DNA from: Curvularia sp. ZM96
Lineage: Eukaryota > Ascomycota > Dothideomycetes > Pleosporales > Pleosporaceae
Reading direction: 5' to 3'
Assembly (NCBI GenBank): GCA_022457065.1
Contig: JAJGBQ010000002.1
Span: 2,542,001 to 2,606,000, forward strand
Length of the DNA stretch: 64,000 nucleotides
Shown: in pieces, positions 11,206 through 22,744 of the stretch
Layout of the letters: the number at the start of each line of letters is the position of its first letter
Numbering within the stretch: the stretch's first letter is position 1
Program-made: the position numbers and the translations under genes
Notes under the pieces: model-generated
What the model saw: the letters and a program-made list of their open reading frames with translations, nothing else
Databases searched by the model: none
Told to the model about the DNA's origin: nothing

Positions 11206-11259
11206 CCACCCAAAGCTCCACCACCACCCAAAGCTCCACCACCACCCAAAGCTCCACCA
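11206..11259. repeat. Three perfect copies of an 18-bp tandem repeat
   Basis: The unit CCACCCAAAGCTCCACCA is repeated three times without mismatch. It lies in non-coding sequence about 530 bp upstream of the C2H2 factor. Its function is unknown. Confidence 0.9.
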
Positions 11260-11789
11260 CCACATGACAAATCCCGGCTCGCTCATAGCTTGGATCTTTC
11301 GACTACGCCGCAGAATAGCGTGTAACCCTTGTCCGTCGGGCTGTCCTCTTCTCACCAGTAACCAAGTCTACATACGCAGCAAAGGCGGCATGGTGAACCG
11401 TACGGGGCCAGGTCTAGCAAGAACCATTCCGCTGGGTCAGTGTCGTATCGATCGTCGGCACTCTTTTGGATGAGGGGGTGCATTTCTCTCCACGGAGCTC
11501 GAGATGCACTTGTGGTGTGGGTATCACATAGGATATATAATATGGACGATTTCGCCTGCATTCATCGTGATCGAATCCATACCGCCAATTCTCCAACTAC
11601 TTTACATGACTGGGGTTTTTATTACCTGAACACACTTGCATCGATAGCTTATAACAAAACAAAACTACCCTTGTAGGACACCATATACATTTTTCAGTTA
11701 GGTAGCGGTGCTGACCAGACACTAGTTTCATACCAGCTTGCAATAGAGCAACGAGTTCAGTCTTATACTTCGACCCGCACCAGCATACG

Positions 11790-12869
11790 ATGGCCTACCC
11801 TACACCTCATCAGCCATTCACACACGACCACATGAGTCCTCAAAGTGGCCATGGATCATTCAATGACAGAATGTCATTCCAGAACTTTGCCCGGGATCCA
11901 TCCGACCATTCAGCACAGAGTGCTCCCATGGGTCTTGTGGATCTATGGTCATTCGAGCCGCCTGCCTGTGGCAGCCCGTTATCGACATGCTCATCTATAA
12001 GCCATGCTGAAAGCATGCATACACCACCCTACGCCGGCCTCCCCATGTACGATGTACTGGAACCTGGTTTTCCCCACACCCAGGCCTCTCTGGCAAACAA
12101 TGGAACTTGCACCAGCGGCTCCGAGACTTTCTGGCCGTCCAATTATCCTGAGACCGCCCCATGGGACTCACAACCATTTGTTCTGCCCTGTCAAAACGTT
12201 CCAAACTACGAACAACCATCATTCGAGTTGGCGCAGAGCTTCGAAGCTCAGCCACAAGGCACAGCTCCTGCACCTTATCTGACATATGCTGAGTCGCTGC
12301 CATATCATATGGAGCAGACTGTGGACTCTGCAACTGTCGAGGCCGAAGCCCTTGGCAATAACGGAGGCGATAGCGACGAGCTAAGCGACTCTGATAGCGG
12401 CGACTCTGATAGCGACGACTACGACGGCTCGGATTCGTCTCCTGTCTCGTTACGTGCATTTTCCAGGCGGCCCCAGGTGAACGCCAATGTCTTCCGGGTT
12501 GAAGGCTGGACGACGAACATTCCCACTTTCAATACCACGCCCGAACGGAGGAACACGTGCCCAGTACCAGTTGGACCCAACAGAGACACACCTTGCACGA
12601 AGCACTTTTTACGGCAGGAGCACCTGCGTCGTCATATCCGAACTGTCCACGGCATAGGTTTGCACAAAGTGAACTACTGTAAGGTTCCGAGTTGCGGCGC
12701 CCGCTTTCCAAGGAGCGATAACTTTCGTCAGCATTATCTGACACATTTGACAAAAGGAAAAAGGAAGGGCAACAACGAGAAGATGTCCTTCCAAAGGTTG
12801 AAGGAAATACTTGGGCCCCAGGAGAAGCAGCTGCAAAGGTGGCTGAAGTCGAGGCTTAGGCAAAGTTGA
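11790..12869 (+). CDS. C2H2 zinc-finger transcription factor
   Basis: Single exon of 359 aa. Residues 1 to about 190 are low-complexity and rich in Pro, Ser, His and Gln, as in activation regions. An acidic Ser/Asp tract (SDELSDSDSGDSDSDD, around 192-210) follows. Two fingers sit at the C-terminal side. Finger 1 is C257-x11-C269-x12-H282-x4-H287, with an unusually long Cys-Cys spacing. Finger 2 is C297-x4-C302-x12-H315-x3-H319, the standard form. A basic helix (KGKRKGNNEK ... LQRWLKSRLRQ) ends the protein. It is likely a nuclear sequence-specific regulator. It sits alone with about 5 kb of gene-free DNA on each side, so its targets cannot be read from its neighbours. Confidence 0.85.
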   Translation: MAYPTPHQPFTHDHMSPQSGHGSFNDRMSFQNFARDPSDHSAQSAPMGLVDLWSFEPPACGSPLSTCSSISHAESMHTPPYAGLPMYDVLEPGFPHTQASLANNGTCTSGSETFWPSNYPETAPWDSQPFVLPCQNVPNYEQPSFELAQSFEAQPQGTAPAPYLTYAESLPYHMEQTVDSATVEAEALGNNGGDSDELSDSDSGDSDSDDYDGSDSSPVSLRAFSRRPQVNANVFRVEGWTTNIPTFNTTPERRNTCPVPVGPNRDTPCTKHFLRQEHLRRHIRTVHGIGLHKVNYCKVPSCGARFPRSDNFRQHYLTHLTKGKRKGNNEKMSFQRLKEILGPQEKQLQRWLKSRLRQS

Positions 12870-15800
12870 GCAGGTCAATAATATTCAGCAATGTGGATAT
12901 ATGGCTCAGTTTGAGCTTACTTTGATTTTTCTTATCTCGTGGAGTTGGGGAGGCAAGTGTTTACGGTACCTAGATACACACACTGCACATCGTGTTCTCG
13001 TATTGTTTGTAGAATTCTTAGTACATATATCTCTCCGCAAATGACAAACAGAAATCGAGAAATCACATATTCTTCACCATGAACAACCCGATGATACCGC
13101 ACATGCGCGGCGCATTTGTGATATCACCAAGAAACTCTGTCCTTCGAGATTCTGACATGAGCTTGACATGAAGCTCGTTGCTGCCACCGAGGAGCTGCAC
13201 TGTCAACCATGAGACACGAGACAGTGTCCTCGATTAAGGCTGTAGGGATGTCCTTGCTGGAGTCTATGTCGTGGAAGCCGCCGACAATGGCGCTCTCAAC
13301 ACATCCCATGGTGGTCGTCGATGGCAGCAAGAGTCTAGCACATGTTCATACTACGCACTAGGGCAACTCGCTGACCCCGACCGAACGTCCACAGAAGGTA
13401 TTGACACGGGCCGGACGGCGAGGCACAGCCAATCACTCGCCTTTCCCGAGAAGGACTCGGACTGCGGAGTCCCAACATGGATTACCGGGCGCCACGGGAC
13501 CAGGGTACAGTGAGCTGCAGGTGCTTCCCTGAGGGATAACTTCCGGTTCGTCAGCCGCTCGACAGATTAGCGTTGGGTCGCCAGGGAAATGGCAACAGCG
13601 TGGTGGGCAGGGTTGTGCTACGCAACTAAAGCAAGGATGCGTTCTACCCTTACACCGGCGCACCAAAAGCAATCTGAAATGCAATGCGCACTGGCCGTTT
13701 CCAAGCATGTCAGTCTGACGACGTTGCGACCCGTCCTAGACGCAAACGTCAATGTCACACGACCCCAGATCCAAGATACGATCTGGCACCAACTTCTCAC
13801 CCCTCAACGCTGCAGCTGCACCAATATGTCACTATCCAAAGCCCCAGAGACCGCGGGGACCGTGTGGACCAGATCGACAGACTACCCGTTTGCATCTGCA
13901 TCTTACAAACACAAACCTCAACATTGGGCCATTGAACTGCCGAAATCGTCCATCAAAAAGTGGCCAAATTACACCTGCGGAAGTTTATGCCGCACTTGTG
14001 AGCCTGTAGGAGTAATAGAGAATCGTCACACCTGGGATGAGTGCCGCAGCGTCTGTGTCAGCCAACCAAGGGCCGTACAGCAAGCCATCGTCTGCCGCCG
14101 CAGCCTTCTTCAAACTAGCATGTGTGGGGGCTCATTCCGGGCGGTTTCTTCAGCTAATTGCAAGAGAATACAGATTCACGTGAGTTGATCTGGGGCTGGG
14201 GCTTCACGACGCCACTTTCCTAGGATATGCTTGTAATATCTATACTGGAAAATACGACCTAGCTACGACAGCTTCACCAACTTTCCCACGGACGAACGGC
14301 TCCACCGGCGCCAAGCATGAGTCACATGCTTGATGATCGTAGCAGGAAGCGAGTGCGAGTGCGAGTGCTCTCGTGAATGGATATCTGTTGGGTCTATCAC
14401 ACCAAAGCCACCCAGGAAGCTTTCCTAGGCGACGGCTTGCTGTATCTCAGTCGGCGACAAAACATTTTCCGAGCTAGCTTGCACGTGGACTTCTTTGTTC
14501 AGAGCGGGTGCTCTAACGTAGTCCCCTTGTGGCGACTGCCCCTGGCCCTAAGATCACAAACACGACAAGGCGTACCAGATTCGTAATCAGAATAGACGAG
14601 GTCATGTCCAAGAGACTAACAATCAGCAGATCATTATTATGCACAGCAGCATTGCCGCAAACGCACGGCGTTTGTGCAGATACATGCAGCATGCTCAAAA
14701 CGATCTGACTACAATCGCACGGCTGTTAGTAGACCCCGATATACTTTCTCCCCTGTGATCCTCCCTCGAGCAAGATCATGAGCACGTGGCAATTTGCCGC
14801 AGGACAGACAAAGAATTGACTACCTGTCCGCGACCGGGCTCGGGATCGTCTAAGGGCACATGTCCAACGCCAAGCAGGTACCCAAGGGTGATCGGTGACA
14901 CTGCTAACAATGACGCTTGATGCCTGAACATGCAGGGATCGTGGACTTGGAATGGATTTTGGACATCGCAATGCCAACCCGCAGGCCGTATTTGAGGGAC
15001 ATACTAGAGAGGAGCATACACGAAAGCCGCATACATCCATGTGCTTATGAGTCCAATCAATTGCATGAAACACCACACACCAACTCACTATGACCACGAC
15101 GAAGAAGTTCGAAGCGAGTAAGCGACGTCCGACTTTCTTGACCCCCACTTTCAACTACTGCTGCATGCGGATCTGTGCCGCGAGATCCTTATGCTGTGTA
15201 ACTCTACTTCGCTCCTTAACTGGGCAGTAATACCTACTTTTGACGCACTGCGCAGAAACAATAAGCGCCCGCTAATTCTAGCTTCCGCGGCCAACGTGGC
15301 GTGTGTTGTGCATATGTTGTTCAACCCACGCCGCAAAATGGGGGCCACACCTCAACAACTACCGACCACTTATTTCCGCTTCATCTCTGCAGATGCTCAG
15401 GATGAAGCAAATTCTCGTTTGCAGAACAGCGGTCTACCGGATGCATGTAAGCCCAAAGAATGGAAACCTTGCATACACGTTAACAGAGCTTTGCATTCCA
15501 CGCATGCAGGTCAAGCATATCCACCATCACTCTTTCCTCTTGGCAGCCCACCATGCGGCTGTCGAGATATCAGTAATACCCACCAATACATTTTCGTTCT
15601 CACCTCCACTATGCACCGCGCTTGCCAACGTAAAACAGCAAACGTGCACTGCGTGACCCGACTGACACATGCATGCAGCTCTTCTAGAACAACGAGGACG
15701 ACACACTATGTCAGTTCAGGCTAAAGGGGCAAGGATGGGGCGACAAACGTACCACTCTATCTCAGCCGCAATGACGTTTTATTGTTCTAGTCCTAAACCA

Positions 15801-17439
15801 CGTTCATGGCACGCATTCGTACACCTGCATGCGGCTATGCGCGCTCCGCTCCCCCGTGTTGACGTCCTTCGTTCTGTGTCAGTACCGCACCTACCACACA
15901 ACCTCGTCCATACCTACACACCACCATTAGCTATGCTTACCGCAAGCGGGGAAGATTTGTGTGGGGTGTGTATTTTTAAGGGCCACAGTCATCACATGTC
16001 TAGTGTTCTCGCTGCTTTTACTGTTGCTCCCTGAAACCTGAGGCGCTTCTCCACGCAGTCATGCCATTGACTAATGGGCCGTTGACTGGCATGTGAGTGA
16101 CGCTAGAGACGCAGGCAAACGTACCCCAGCATCGGAATCGGGGGTCAACTCAATTGTGCGGTGACGACGGGGTCTTGGAAAGTCCAGATCGTGCTTGGTT
16201 TGGATCTGTTGGGTGCAGGAAGGTCTCGTAGTAACAAAGAAACAAGGCCTTTGTGATCGAGTATGGAATGCGTGTCGATGATCGCGTCTGTGATGCTTGA
16301 AAGTTCAGAAAGTTTGACGGTGATTGGCTGTGTATACTGAATGGTGTTTGGTTCTTGGGACAAAGAGCAGGGCACGTGCTAGGGATATCGGTGGTCGTGC
16401 TCCTAGACTGAGCTTCATGTTTGCTAATCGAACGGTTTCCGTAGTGAAACAACCACTGGTTCGTAGACTCAGATGGCGTCGAGCAACGGTGCTGTCATCC
16501 AAAGTGGACGTAAGGGCTAAGGGGTTCATGCGAGGCTCAACGCGGCAGAGCAGATACCAGCTACTGGCACCGAGATTGCATACATTGTTATGCTACTCAA
16601 AAGACGACTGTTTAGTGTTTAGAACCAGCAACAGAGGCGACTTGGAGACACCGGATTCACTGGAAAGATGCAGGTATTACCATGCTAGTGTTCAAGCAAC
16701 TAGACTTTGACTCCAAGCAGTACTGAACTTGTCCATCGTGACCCATCGAAGAACAATCTTAGGATAACCCTTGGTGTTGGCATCTGGCACTTGATCCCAC
16801 ATGGGTGTCTAGTGTAGTATCATGTAGATTGCCGAGAGGCATCTCTTTTACTGTTTGGTGTGACAAAGTCTGAAGATGTCAAAGTGAAATTTGAATTATT
16901 TCAAGAACAACAAGTTGAAATTCAACAATCAGCAGCTGTGCAAGGCTTGCAAAGATGTTGCACAGACCTATTGATTTCCCTCACAGAAATGATTGGGATA
17001 ATGGCTCCCAAGAGATTCAAAGAGACTCCGCAAAGCCTTGATCGAATCCGGTGCCATGAGAAAGCCATGGGACCTCCGCCTTTGTATAATGAGGCAGCTC
17101 ATTTTACCAAAAGGGCGGAGAATCAAACGTCCTTATTCAGGGTGCCACCCTTGCAAGCCGGAGATATCATTCTATATGTACCTTTCAAGTATCATGACGA
17201 GGTCGAGATCTTGAACAGTTTTGCTTTGACAGTATTCTGGCAAGAGAAAACTGTGAATACCATACATTCCACATTATTTCTTGATCACTGTTGTCAGCTC
17301 GAGCTCTGGAACCCACAGATTCACTTACCACTCTAATATAACAAACAAAACTTCGCAGAATTGTTGACTTGGGTATAGGTTCGGCTCTTGCGACAATTAT
17401 CACTTCAAAGTCGTCAAAAATCCCTCATAGATGCCATCA
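12870..17439. other. Gene-poor spacer (4.6 kb)
   Basis: Several ORFs of 120-200 codons exist here (for example 13589-14188 and 15191-15724), but their translations look random and contain no family motif. A small hexamer repeat (gcgagt, three copies) lies near 14349. No transposon remnant was recognised. Confidence 0.4.
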
Positions 17440-18285
17440 CTACCAGCGGCCTCTGCCTCTGCCTCGGTCACGCCAGTCATCCCCACCCCCGCGTCCTCTA
17501 CCTCCTCTTCCAAACCCAGGCTCTCGCTCTGGTGGTGCTTCGCCTCTTCTCCATTCTCCAGATGGAACACCACCCCCACTTAACCTCCTATCATCGAACC
17601 TGCCGCCCCCTCTGCCTCCTCTTCCATAGCCACCCCAGTCGCCTCGACCGCCAAAGCCATTCTCTCTGCCCCTTCCGCCATACGAGCCTTGGGGTGGTCC
17701 CCTTCCTGGCCCAGAGAGTGGTGGGGGCGCCGCGGGTACGCCACCATCAGGCAATGGGGGGAGAATTGCACACGCAATATAGTCGCCGATGAGAAACTTG
17801 ACGTCTGCGAGGGTCCTGTCTGGATCGCCGTCTAGCTGCTTGAGGGCCTCTGCAACACCTCCCCCGTCATTGTTCTCCATGTCCACGTCCTCATTTCTTG
17901 ACGGCGCGCCTATAATAACTGAGCCTATGTCTCGTGATATGAATCGTCCCGGTGCGCCTGGTCGGTTGGAACCTTGGATATCTGGGTATACGAGTCGGAA
18001 TGCAATGCGCGACCCGGCATATGGCTGTGGTAACATGGACGGTACTGCGCTCAGCAGAAGCTGGCAGAGTTCTCGCAAAGTGCAGCTTTGCCATGTGTAA
18101 ATTTGGACATTTGTTGGAAGACGTGGTAGTGTCGGATCGAATTCATCTAATCTTGGGTGTGTTAGTGAAATGGTAGCACTTTACAACTTGGCAGTCACTT
18201 GCCTGTGGAATGATCCTTGTTTGAAAAAGAGGCGTAACAAGAAAGGTGTAGTTGTTTGTCGGTCGATCTTCGCTGGGTCGGCCAT
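17440..18285 (-). CDS. SAP18: Histone deacetylase complex subunit SAP18
   Basis: Exons are 18203-18285 and 17440-18151, giving 264 aa. The protein opens MADPAKIDRQTTTPFLLRLF and continues FHRLDEFDPTLPRLPTNVQIY, TWQSCTLRELCQLL, RIAFRLVYPD, GSVIIG and LADVKFLIGDYIACAILPP, which is the SAP18 ubiquitin-like fold. Human SAP18 has HHRMDEF at the same place, which fixes the splice phase. SAP18 works in the Sin3 deacetylase complex and in the exon-junction-associated ASAP complex. The C-terminal third (about 170-264) is an RGG-rich tail that fungal members carry and that probably binds RNA. The 51-nt intron has an AG|GCAAGT donor, so it is a GC-AG intron; no GT choice keeps the conserved frame. The gene is divergent from PRP18. 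Confidence 0.92.
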
Positions 18286-18572
18286 GCTGGATGTTGCAGC
18301 CTTGTCGACGAGTCGAGGTAGCGGCAGTGAGTATTTTCCCACAGTATTTAGCAAGCTTTTGTATCGTGCGCGTAAGAACAGAATCCCAATTCGTTATTTC
18401 GTCATGCGGTGTTGTCAGGTTCAAGTAAGAGTACGCGACGCGGAGAGCTTCCACTAGCGTCGTTCCTCGGCGTAACCAGACTCCCGAACAGTGAACCTCG
18501 ACGTCGCATTCCATACTGACTCTCCATCCACATTCGAGACGGCGTCACACTACAAACAACACAGTCGCCAAG
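18286..18572. promoter_or_regulatory. Shared divergent promoter of SAP18 and PRP18
   Basis: Only 287 bp separate the two start codons, so the transcripts must start from a common region. Both products act in nuclear RNA/chromatin processes, which fits co-expression, though that is inference. Confidence 0.5.
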
Positions 18573-19661
18573 ATGGATTTCGCAAAACTCATGTCTGCGC
18601 ATATCAAAAAAGGAAAGGAAACTACCTCGAAACCTGAATCAAGCGACAAAAAGTACCTTAAGCGCAGCGAAATTGAGGCGCAACGTCAGGCTGCATACTT
18701 GGCTGAGCAGGAAGCTGCAGAGAAGGCACGATTAGAGCGCCTAGAGAAGAAACGCAAGGCCGAAGAGGATGAGGCTGAGAAGGAGGCCCAACGGCGGGAA
18801 AAGCGGGCACGCATGGCTGAGGAAGCAAGACGGATTCGAGAAGAGGAGGAAGAGGCGGAGGAGCGCCAGAGAAGGAAGCGCCTAGGCTTGCCTGATCTAC
18901 CACCAAAGAAGAAAGATGGTGAAGGAGAGGGTACGCCTGTGCCTGAGGACGAAGACATTCAAGATGAAGATTTGGTCGCAAAACTGAGAGCCCTCGACGA
19001 GCCAGCACGACTTTTTGGCGAGACACATAAGCAACGTTTGAAGCGATACAAGAAGCGCATCGGCGCAGATAGTCTAACGGCGATTACAACAGACGGTCCG
19101 ATCCCGACAACCCTACAACTAGTTCCAGAAGAGGACATGAAGGTCAATCTGAAGATACCAAAGGACAAAGAAGGCCGAGAATTCCTATTCAGGCAGCTGG
19201 CAAGCTACTTCACAATGGTACTCAAAGAGTGGGACGTCACGCTATCGCGCCGAGACCCCGAAGTCAAGGAGAGCTATCAAGGCAAGCAAGCTTATGCTGC
19301 CATGGTACAAGCCCGTGAAAACATGCGTCCGTTGTTCAAGAAACTGGAGAAGTTTGACCTCCCCGACAGCATCGTCGAACCTGTTGTGGAGATTGTACAT
19401 GCCGCACAGGAGAGGCGATATGTGGACGCCAACGATGGATATCTACGACTCAGTATTGGCAAGGCGGCATGGCCGATTGGTGTTACGATGGTGGGTATCC
19501 ACGAGAGAAGCGCGAGAGAAAAGTTGCACGAGAGCGACAAGAATGCAGCACACATTATGAGTGACGAAATAACACGGAAGTATCTGCAGAGTATCAAGAG
19601 GTGTTTGAGTTTTGCGCAGACAAGATGGCCACCGACCGACCAGCTGCAGCTCATGGGTTAA
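18573..19661 (+). CDS. PRP18: Pre-mRNA-splicing factor Prp18
   Basis: Single exon of 362 aa. After MDFAKLMSAHIKKGK comes a long highly charged helix rich in Glu, Lys and Arg (about 30-105). Next is the short splicing-factor motif LVAKLRALDEPARLFGE (about 131-148), shared with Prp4. The C-terminal Prp18 domain (about 195-355) includes RQLASYFTMVLKEWD, ARENMRPLFKKLEKFDLPDSI, YLRLSIGKAAWPIGVTMVGI and HIMSDEITRKYLQSIKR. Prp18 acts in the second catalytic step of splicing, with Slu7 and the U5 snRNP, stabilising 3' splice-site docking. The length is typical of the family. Confidence 0.97.
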   Translation: MDFAKLMSAHIKKGKETTSKPESSDKKYLKRSEIEAQRQAAYLAEQEAAEKARLERLEKKRKAEEDEAEKEAQRREKRARMAEEARRIREEEEEAEERQRRKRLGLPDLPPKKKDGEGEGTPVPEDEDIQDEDLVAKLRALDEPARLFGETHKQRLKRYKKRIGADSLTAITTDGPIPTTLQLVPEEDMKVNLKIPKDKEGREFLFRQLASYFTMVLKEWDVTLSRRDPEVKESYQGKQAYAAMVQARENMRPLFKKLEKFDLPDSIVEPVVEIVHAAQERRYVDANDGYLRLSIGKAAWPIGVTMVGIHERSAREKLHESDKNAAHIMSDEITRKYLQSIKRCLSFAQTRWPPTDQLQLMG

Positions 19662-20802
19662 GATTTGATGCAATATTAAGTTCGCGGATAAGTAACGAAT
19701 ATAACCTCTGGGTACGGTTCGTGTGTAAAGAATCAAACTACTGACTATCTATGTTGTGAGCCGTGCTACAACTGTAAAGTATGATGTACCTAGAGAGAGC
19801 GTGCTTCATGCTGACGGATTGTCCAAGCCGCAACTTGCACGTTACGCTCCGCCGATCTTTCAAACGGGATATATATTACCGTTGTCCCGAATTGTTATCC
19901 CTTAATGCAATTCATCTGGCCGCCTTCAGGGTGAGGCATAGCCTTGTACTTTACGCCACCTCTACTAGTCAAAGTATAGTAAACTGATTAGGAATGCAAA
20001 GTGACCAGGAGAACCAAATTGTATTATAAGACGGTATATAACATCCCCATGTCAAGGAATATAATGTTTCGTATTTCAATACGCTCACAAATCTTGTATA
20101 GAATAGCCCCATGTCGTGATAAATCTATTATCTTTGCCTCTCATGCTTCTAGCCGACATCTCGGACAAGGTGGTACGTTTGGCTGCGGCTTTGCTTGTTA
20201 GCCTGACTCTTGTCTTATCGTCTTGGGTACTTTTCTATGCAAAGATAGAGGTATCGGCACCAACCCCTGGCTCTTAAATTGGGTAGTGCATACATGACCT
20301 ATACGCCAACGCACTAAAACGAAGTCTACTGCACGGAATTTCCTCTAACCTATCCACCTATTGACATCTTCCAAGAATCCATTGACATCGTCATCACTAC
20401 TCTTGCCTAACTTCACTTCCGGCTCGTCTTCCCAATGCCTTGCTATTTCACGACTGAATCGCTTTTCGCAATTAGGTGTCGTTCATAGCTGAATTGCACG
20501 AATTATGCCTTAGGGGAAATGAATCCCATTGTTCTGGATTCAGCCCATAATATTCTCGAGCTTCTTCTAACGTGGAAGCCCACGGTAACCTCTGCATCAC
20601 GCTGAATGGGTTGAGTGGGCTGCAATGTCGTTTAGACCCCGCGTAGTGAGCACGTGCGGGGCAAACAGCAGAACTTGACGTCGTCCAATCGCCGTGCATC
20701 TCTATCTTTGCGATCTACTCTCTTCGCTTTTCCCATTCTGTTCAACAATAGTTTTGTAGCTACAAAATTTCAGGTGACTTCGCCTAAGGCTCAGTTGCCA
20801 TC
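19662..20802. other. Spacer between PRP18 and DML1
   Basis: 1.1 kb of 3' and 5' untranslated or promoter sequence on the same strand. No coding or repeat signal was seen. Confidence 0.45.
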
Positions 20803-22744
20803 ATGCACGAGATCGTCACTCTGCAATTTGGTTCGCAGAGCAATTACCTTGGAACGCACTTTTGGAATACACAGGCAAGTACAGAATATCAGTGACGTGT
20901 TATACAAATGCACTCATTCCCACGATGTATATACCTACATATGTTTTCTACATGTCTGCTTTGAATGTTCTTGTGGAGAAAGTTCTCTCCCGGATACGTC
21001 ATTGCCGAACCCCGTTCATGCACGTAGCACCACTTGCAAACAGTCCATCAAAGTTTAGCCAGAAAACAGTCTAATATTTCCTAACTCTCAAATAGGAGTC
21101 CTACTTTACATATCCGCCAGAGGATGAATCACCCGTCAATCATGACATTCTTTTCAGACCAGGCATGGCCCCGGACGGGTCCGATACTTTTACTCCAAGA
21201 ACCCTGATATACGATCTCAAGGGTGCATTCGGTAGTATGCGGAAAATCAATGCATTGTATGAGGCCGAGGATGACAGGAGCATTCTGGATCAGCCTGGTG
21301 TTTGGCCTTCCAAGCCCATTGTTCAACGCGCGACTCAGACTATTCCGCAATCCGCCTACCAGGAGCATCTTGATGCCGGTCTTCAGCCACCGCCACTCAG
21401 CACATCTTCTATCCGGTACTGGTCCGATTACAGCCGGGTATTCTATCACCCTAAGTCCATCATCCAATTGTCCGAGTTTGATGTCAACGACAAGCTTATG
21501 CCGTTCGAAGACTGGGACGTAGGAATGGAGCTGTTTGAAAAGCTCGAAAGAGAAGTAGACTTGGTTGATCGAGACCTTCGGCCGTTTGTGGAGGAATGCG
21601 ACGGCATCCAAGGATTACAGATTTTTACTGGAGTGGACGACGCATGGGGTGGTTGGGCCTCCGGATGGCTCGAACGACTAAGAGACGAGTATGGAAAGAT
21701 GAGCATCTGGACTTGGGGACTGGGCGACCACGGTGCGAATAATGCGATTCCAAGAGTATGAACACTACGATTGTTGCTCGAACAAATGACACTAATATCA
21801 TGCAGGAAAGACGATTAAAACAAATCGCCAGCTCAGCCCGATCACTCCAGGTACTTGGCGAACAGTCTTCAGTCTATGCGCCGATATCGAATGTTCCCAC
21901 GAAAGTACCAAGCTACCTCAAACTCGATGCAACATCTCCATGGCATGTTGCTGCCTTGCAGGCTGTGGGAGTGGAAAGTATAACGCTTTCGTCGCGCTTG
22001 CGAACCACCCTGGGCGGACGAGGTACACTTCAAGATCTGGAAGACACCATCAATAGTACTGGAAAACGCCGCATCGCGAAATTTGAGATGAGCGTCGCGG
22101 ACCCTGATGTTCTCTCCGACAAAGCTGCCGAAGAAGCTGAGGCCGCAGCGAAGACTGGTTCGTCAAGACCAAAGTCAACGAGCGAAGATGAGGATAAATT
22201 GGCGGATTTCGACATTGATGTTTTCACCCGTGACTACCGGACTGCTACAGGCAGAGCGAAGAAAGAGCATATCTTCGGAAGAGCCGAAGCTTCTCGCGGC
22301 GAGTGGTCCTTGTCCGACGACAGCGAGCGTGACCCTCACGATAGATTCGACAATAGACCTGTATTACAAAGGTATGTGTTCAGTGTTTCTCTGATAAAGA
22401 AATCCCATCTGCTATCAGCTGTTATGATGTGATCTACAGGCACGTTCTCAAGTTTACATGCGCTTACAATATCTAGATATACTGCTCCTCTCCTTTTTCC
22501 CTTGCTCGATAGCTTTCCCAAATCCATGCTTGACATCGGGTCGAGCCATACGCAGAAGCTTGCTGTTCACACCGGACTGACGACAAGTACCGCTGTGGCG
22601 GGGCAAATACGGACGCTTGAGCCCATAATTAAGCGCATGATAAACATTGAAGAAAGAGAGTTCCTTTCCAACGGTCTGCACGTACTGGCAGAGGAGTATG
22701 ATGAAGGCTGGGATAGTGGTTCGGATAGCGACGATGACGACTAG
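20803..22744 (+). CDS. DML1: DML1 / misato, tubulin-like mitochondrial inheritance protein
   Basis: Four exons: 20803-20874, 21096-21755, 21806-22371 and 22477-22744, giving 521 aa. It opens [20 protein letters not shown], the tubulin-like N-terminus of the misato family. [30 protein letters not shown] and the [17 protein letters not shown] block follow, then [20 protein letters not shown] and a C-terminal [11 protein letters not shown]. The acidic end (GSDSDDDD) is typical in fungi. Misato/Dml1 is needed for mitochondrial DNA inheritance and mitochondrial distribution. Intron 1 (20875-21095, 221 nt) is long for this window and uses the donor CAG|GCAAGT. Only this GC donor gives the conserved NTQ-ESYFTY junction, since the GT four bases on breaks the frame. 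Introns 2 and 3 are ordinary GT-AG. Confidence 0.92.

Larger units (their letters stand above)
6838..11789. other. Gene-poor spacer (5.0 kb)
   Basis: No confident gene. A small ORF with a hydrophobic start lies at 7863-8129 and a short tandem repeat at 11206-11259; both are listed separately. The part around 7500-7860 is AT-rich. I see no transposase or reverse-transcriptase remnants. Confidence 0.4.

Noticed and set aside
13589..14188. 199-codon ORF in the spacer after the C2H2 gene
   Set aside because: It has a real ATG and several Cys, but no signal peptide, domain or even codon use; more likely chance.
15191..15724. 177-codon ORF with overlapping ORFs in another frame
   Set aside because: The translation looks random and no splice-consistent extension was found.
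16860..17336. 158-codon ORF upstream of SAP18 3' end
   Set aside because: It opens with GTG rather than ATG, and I recognise no family in the translation.
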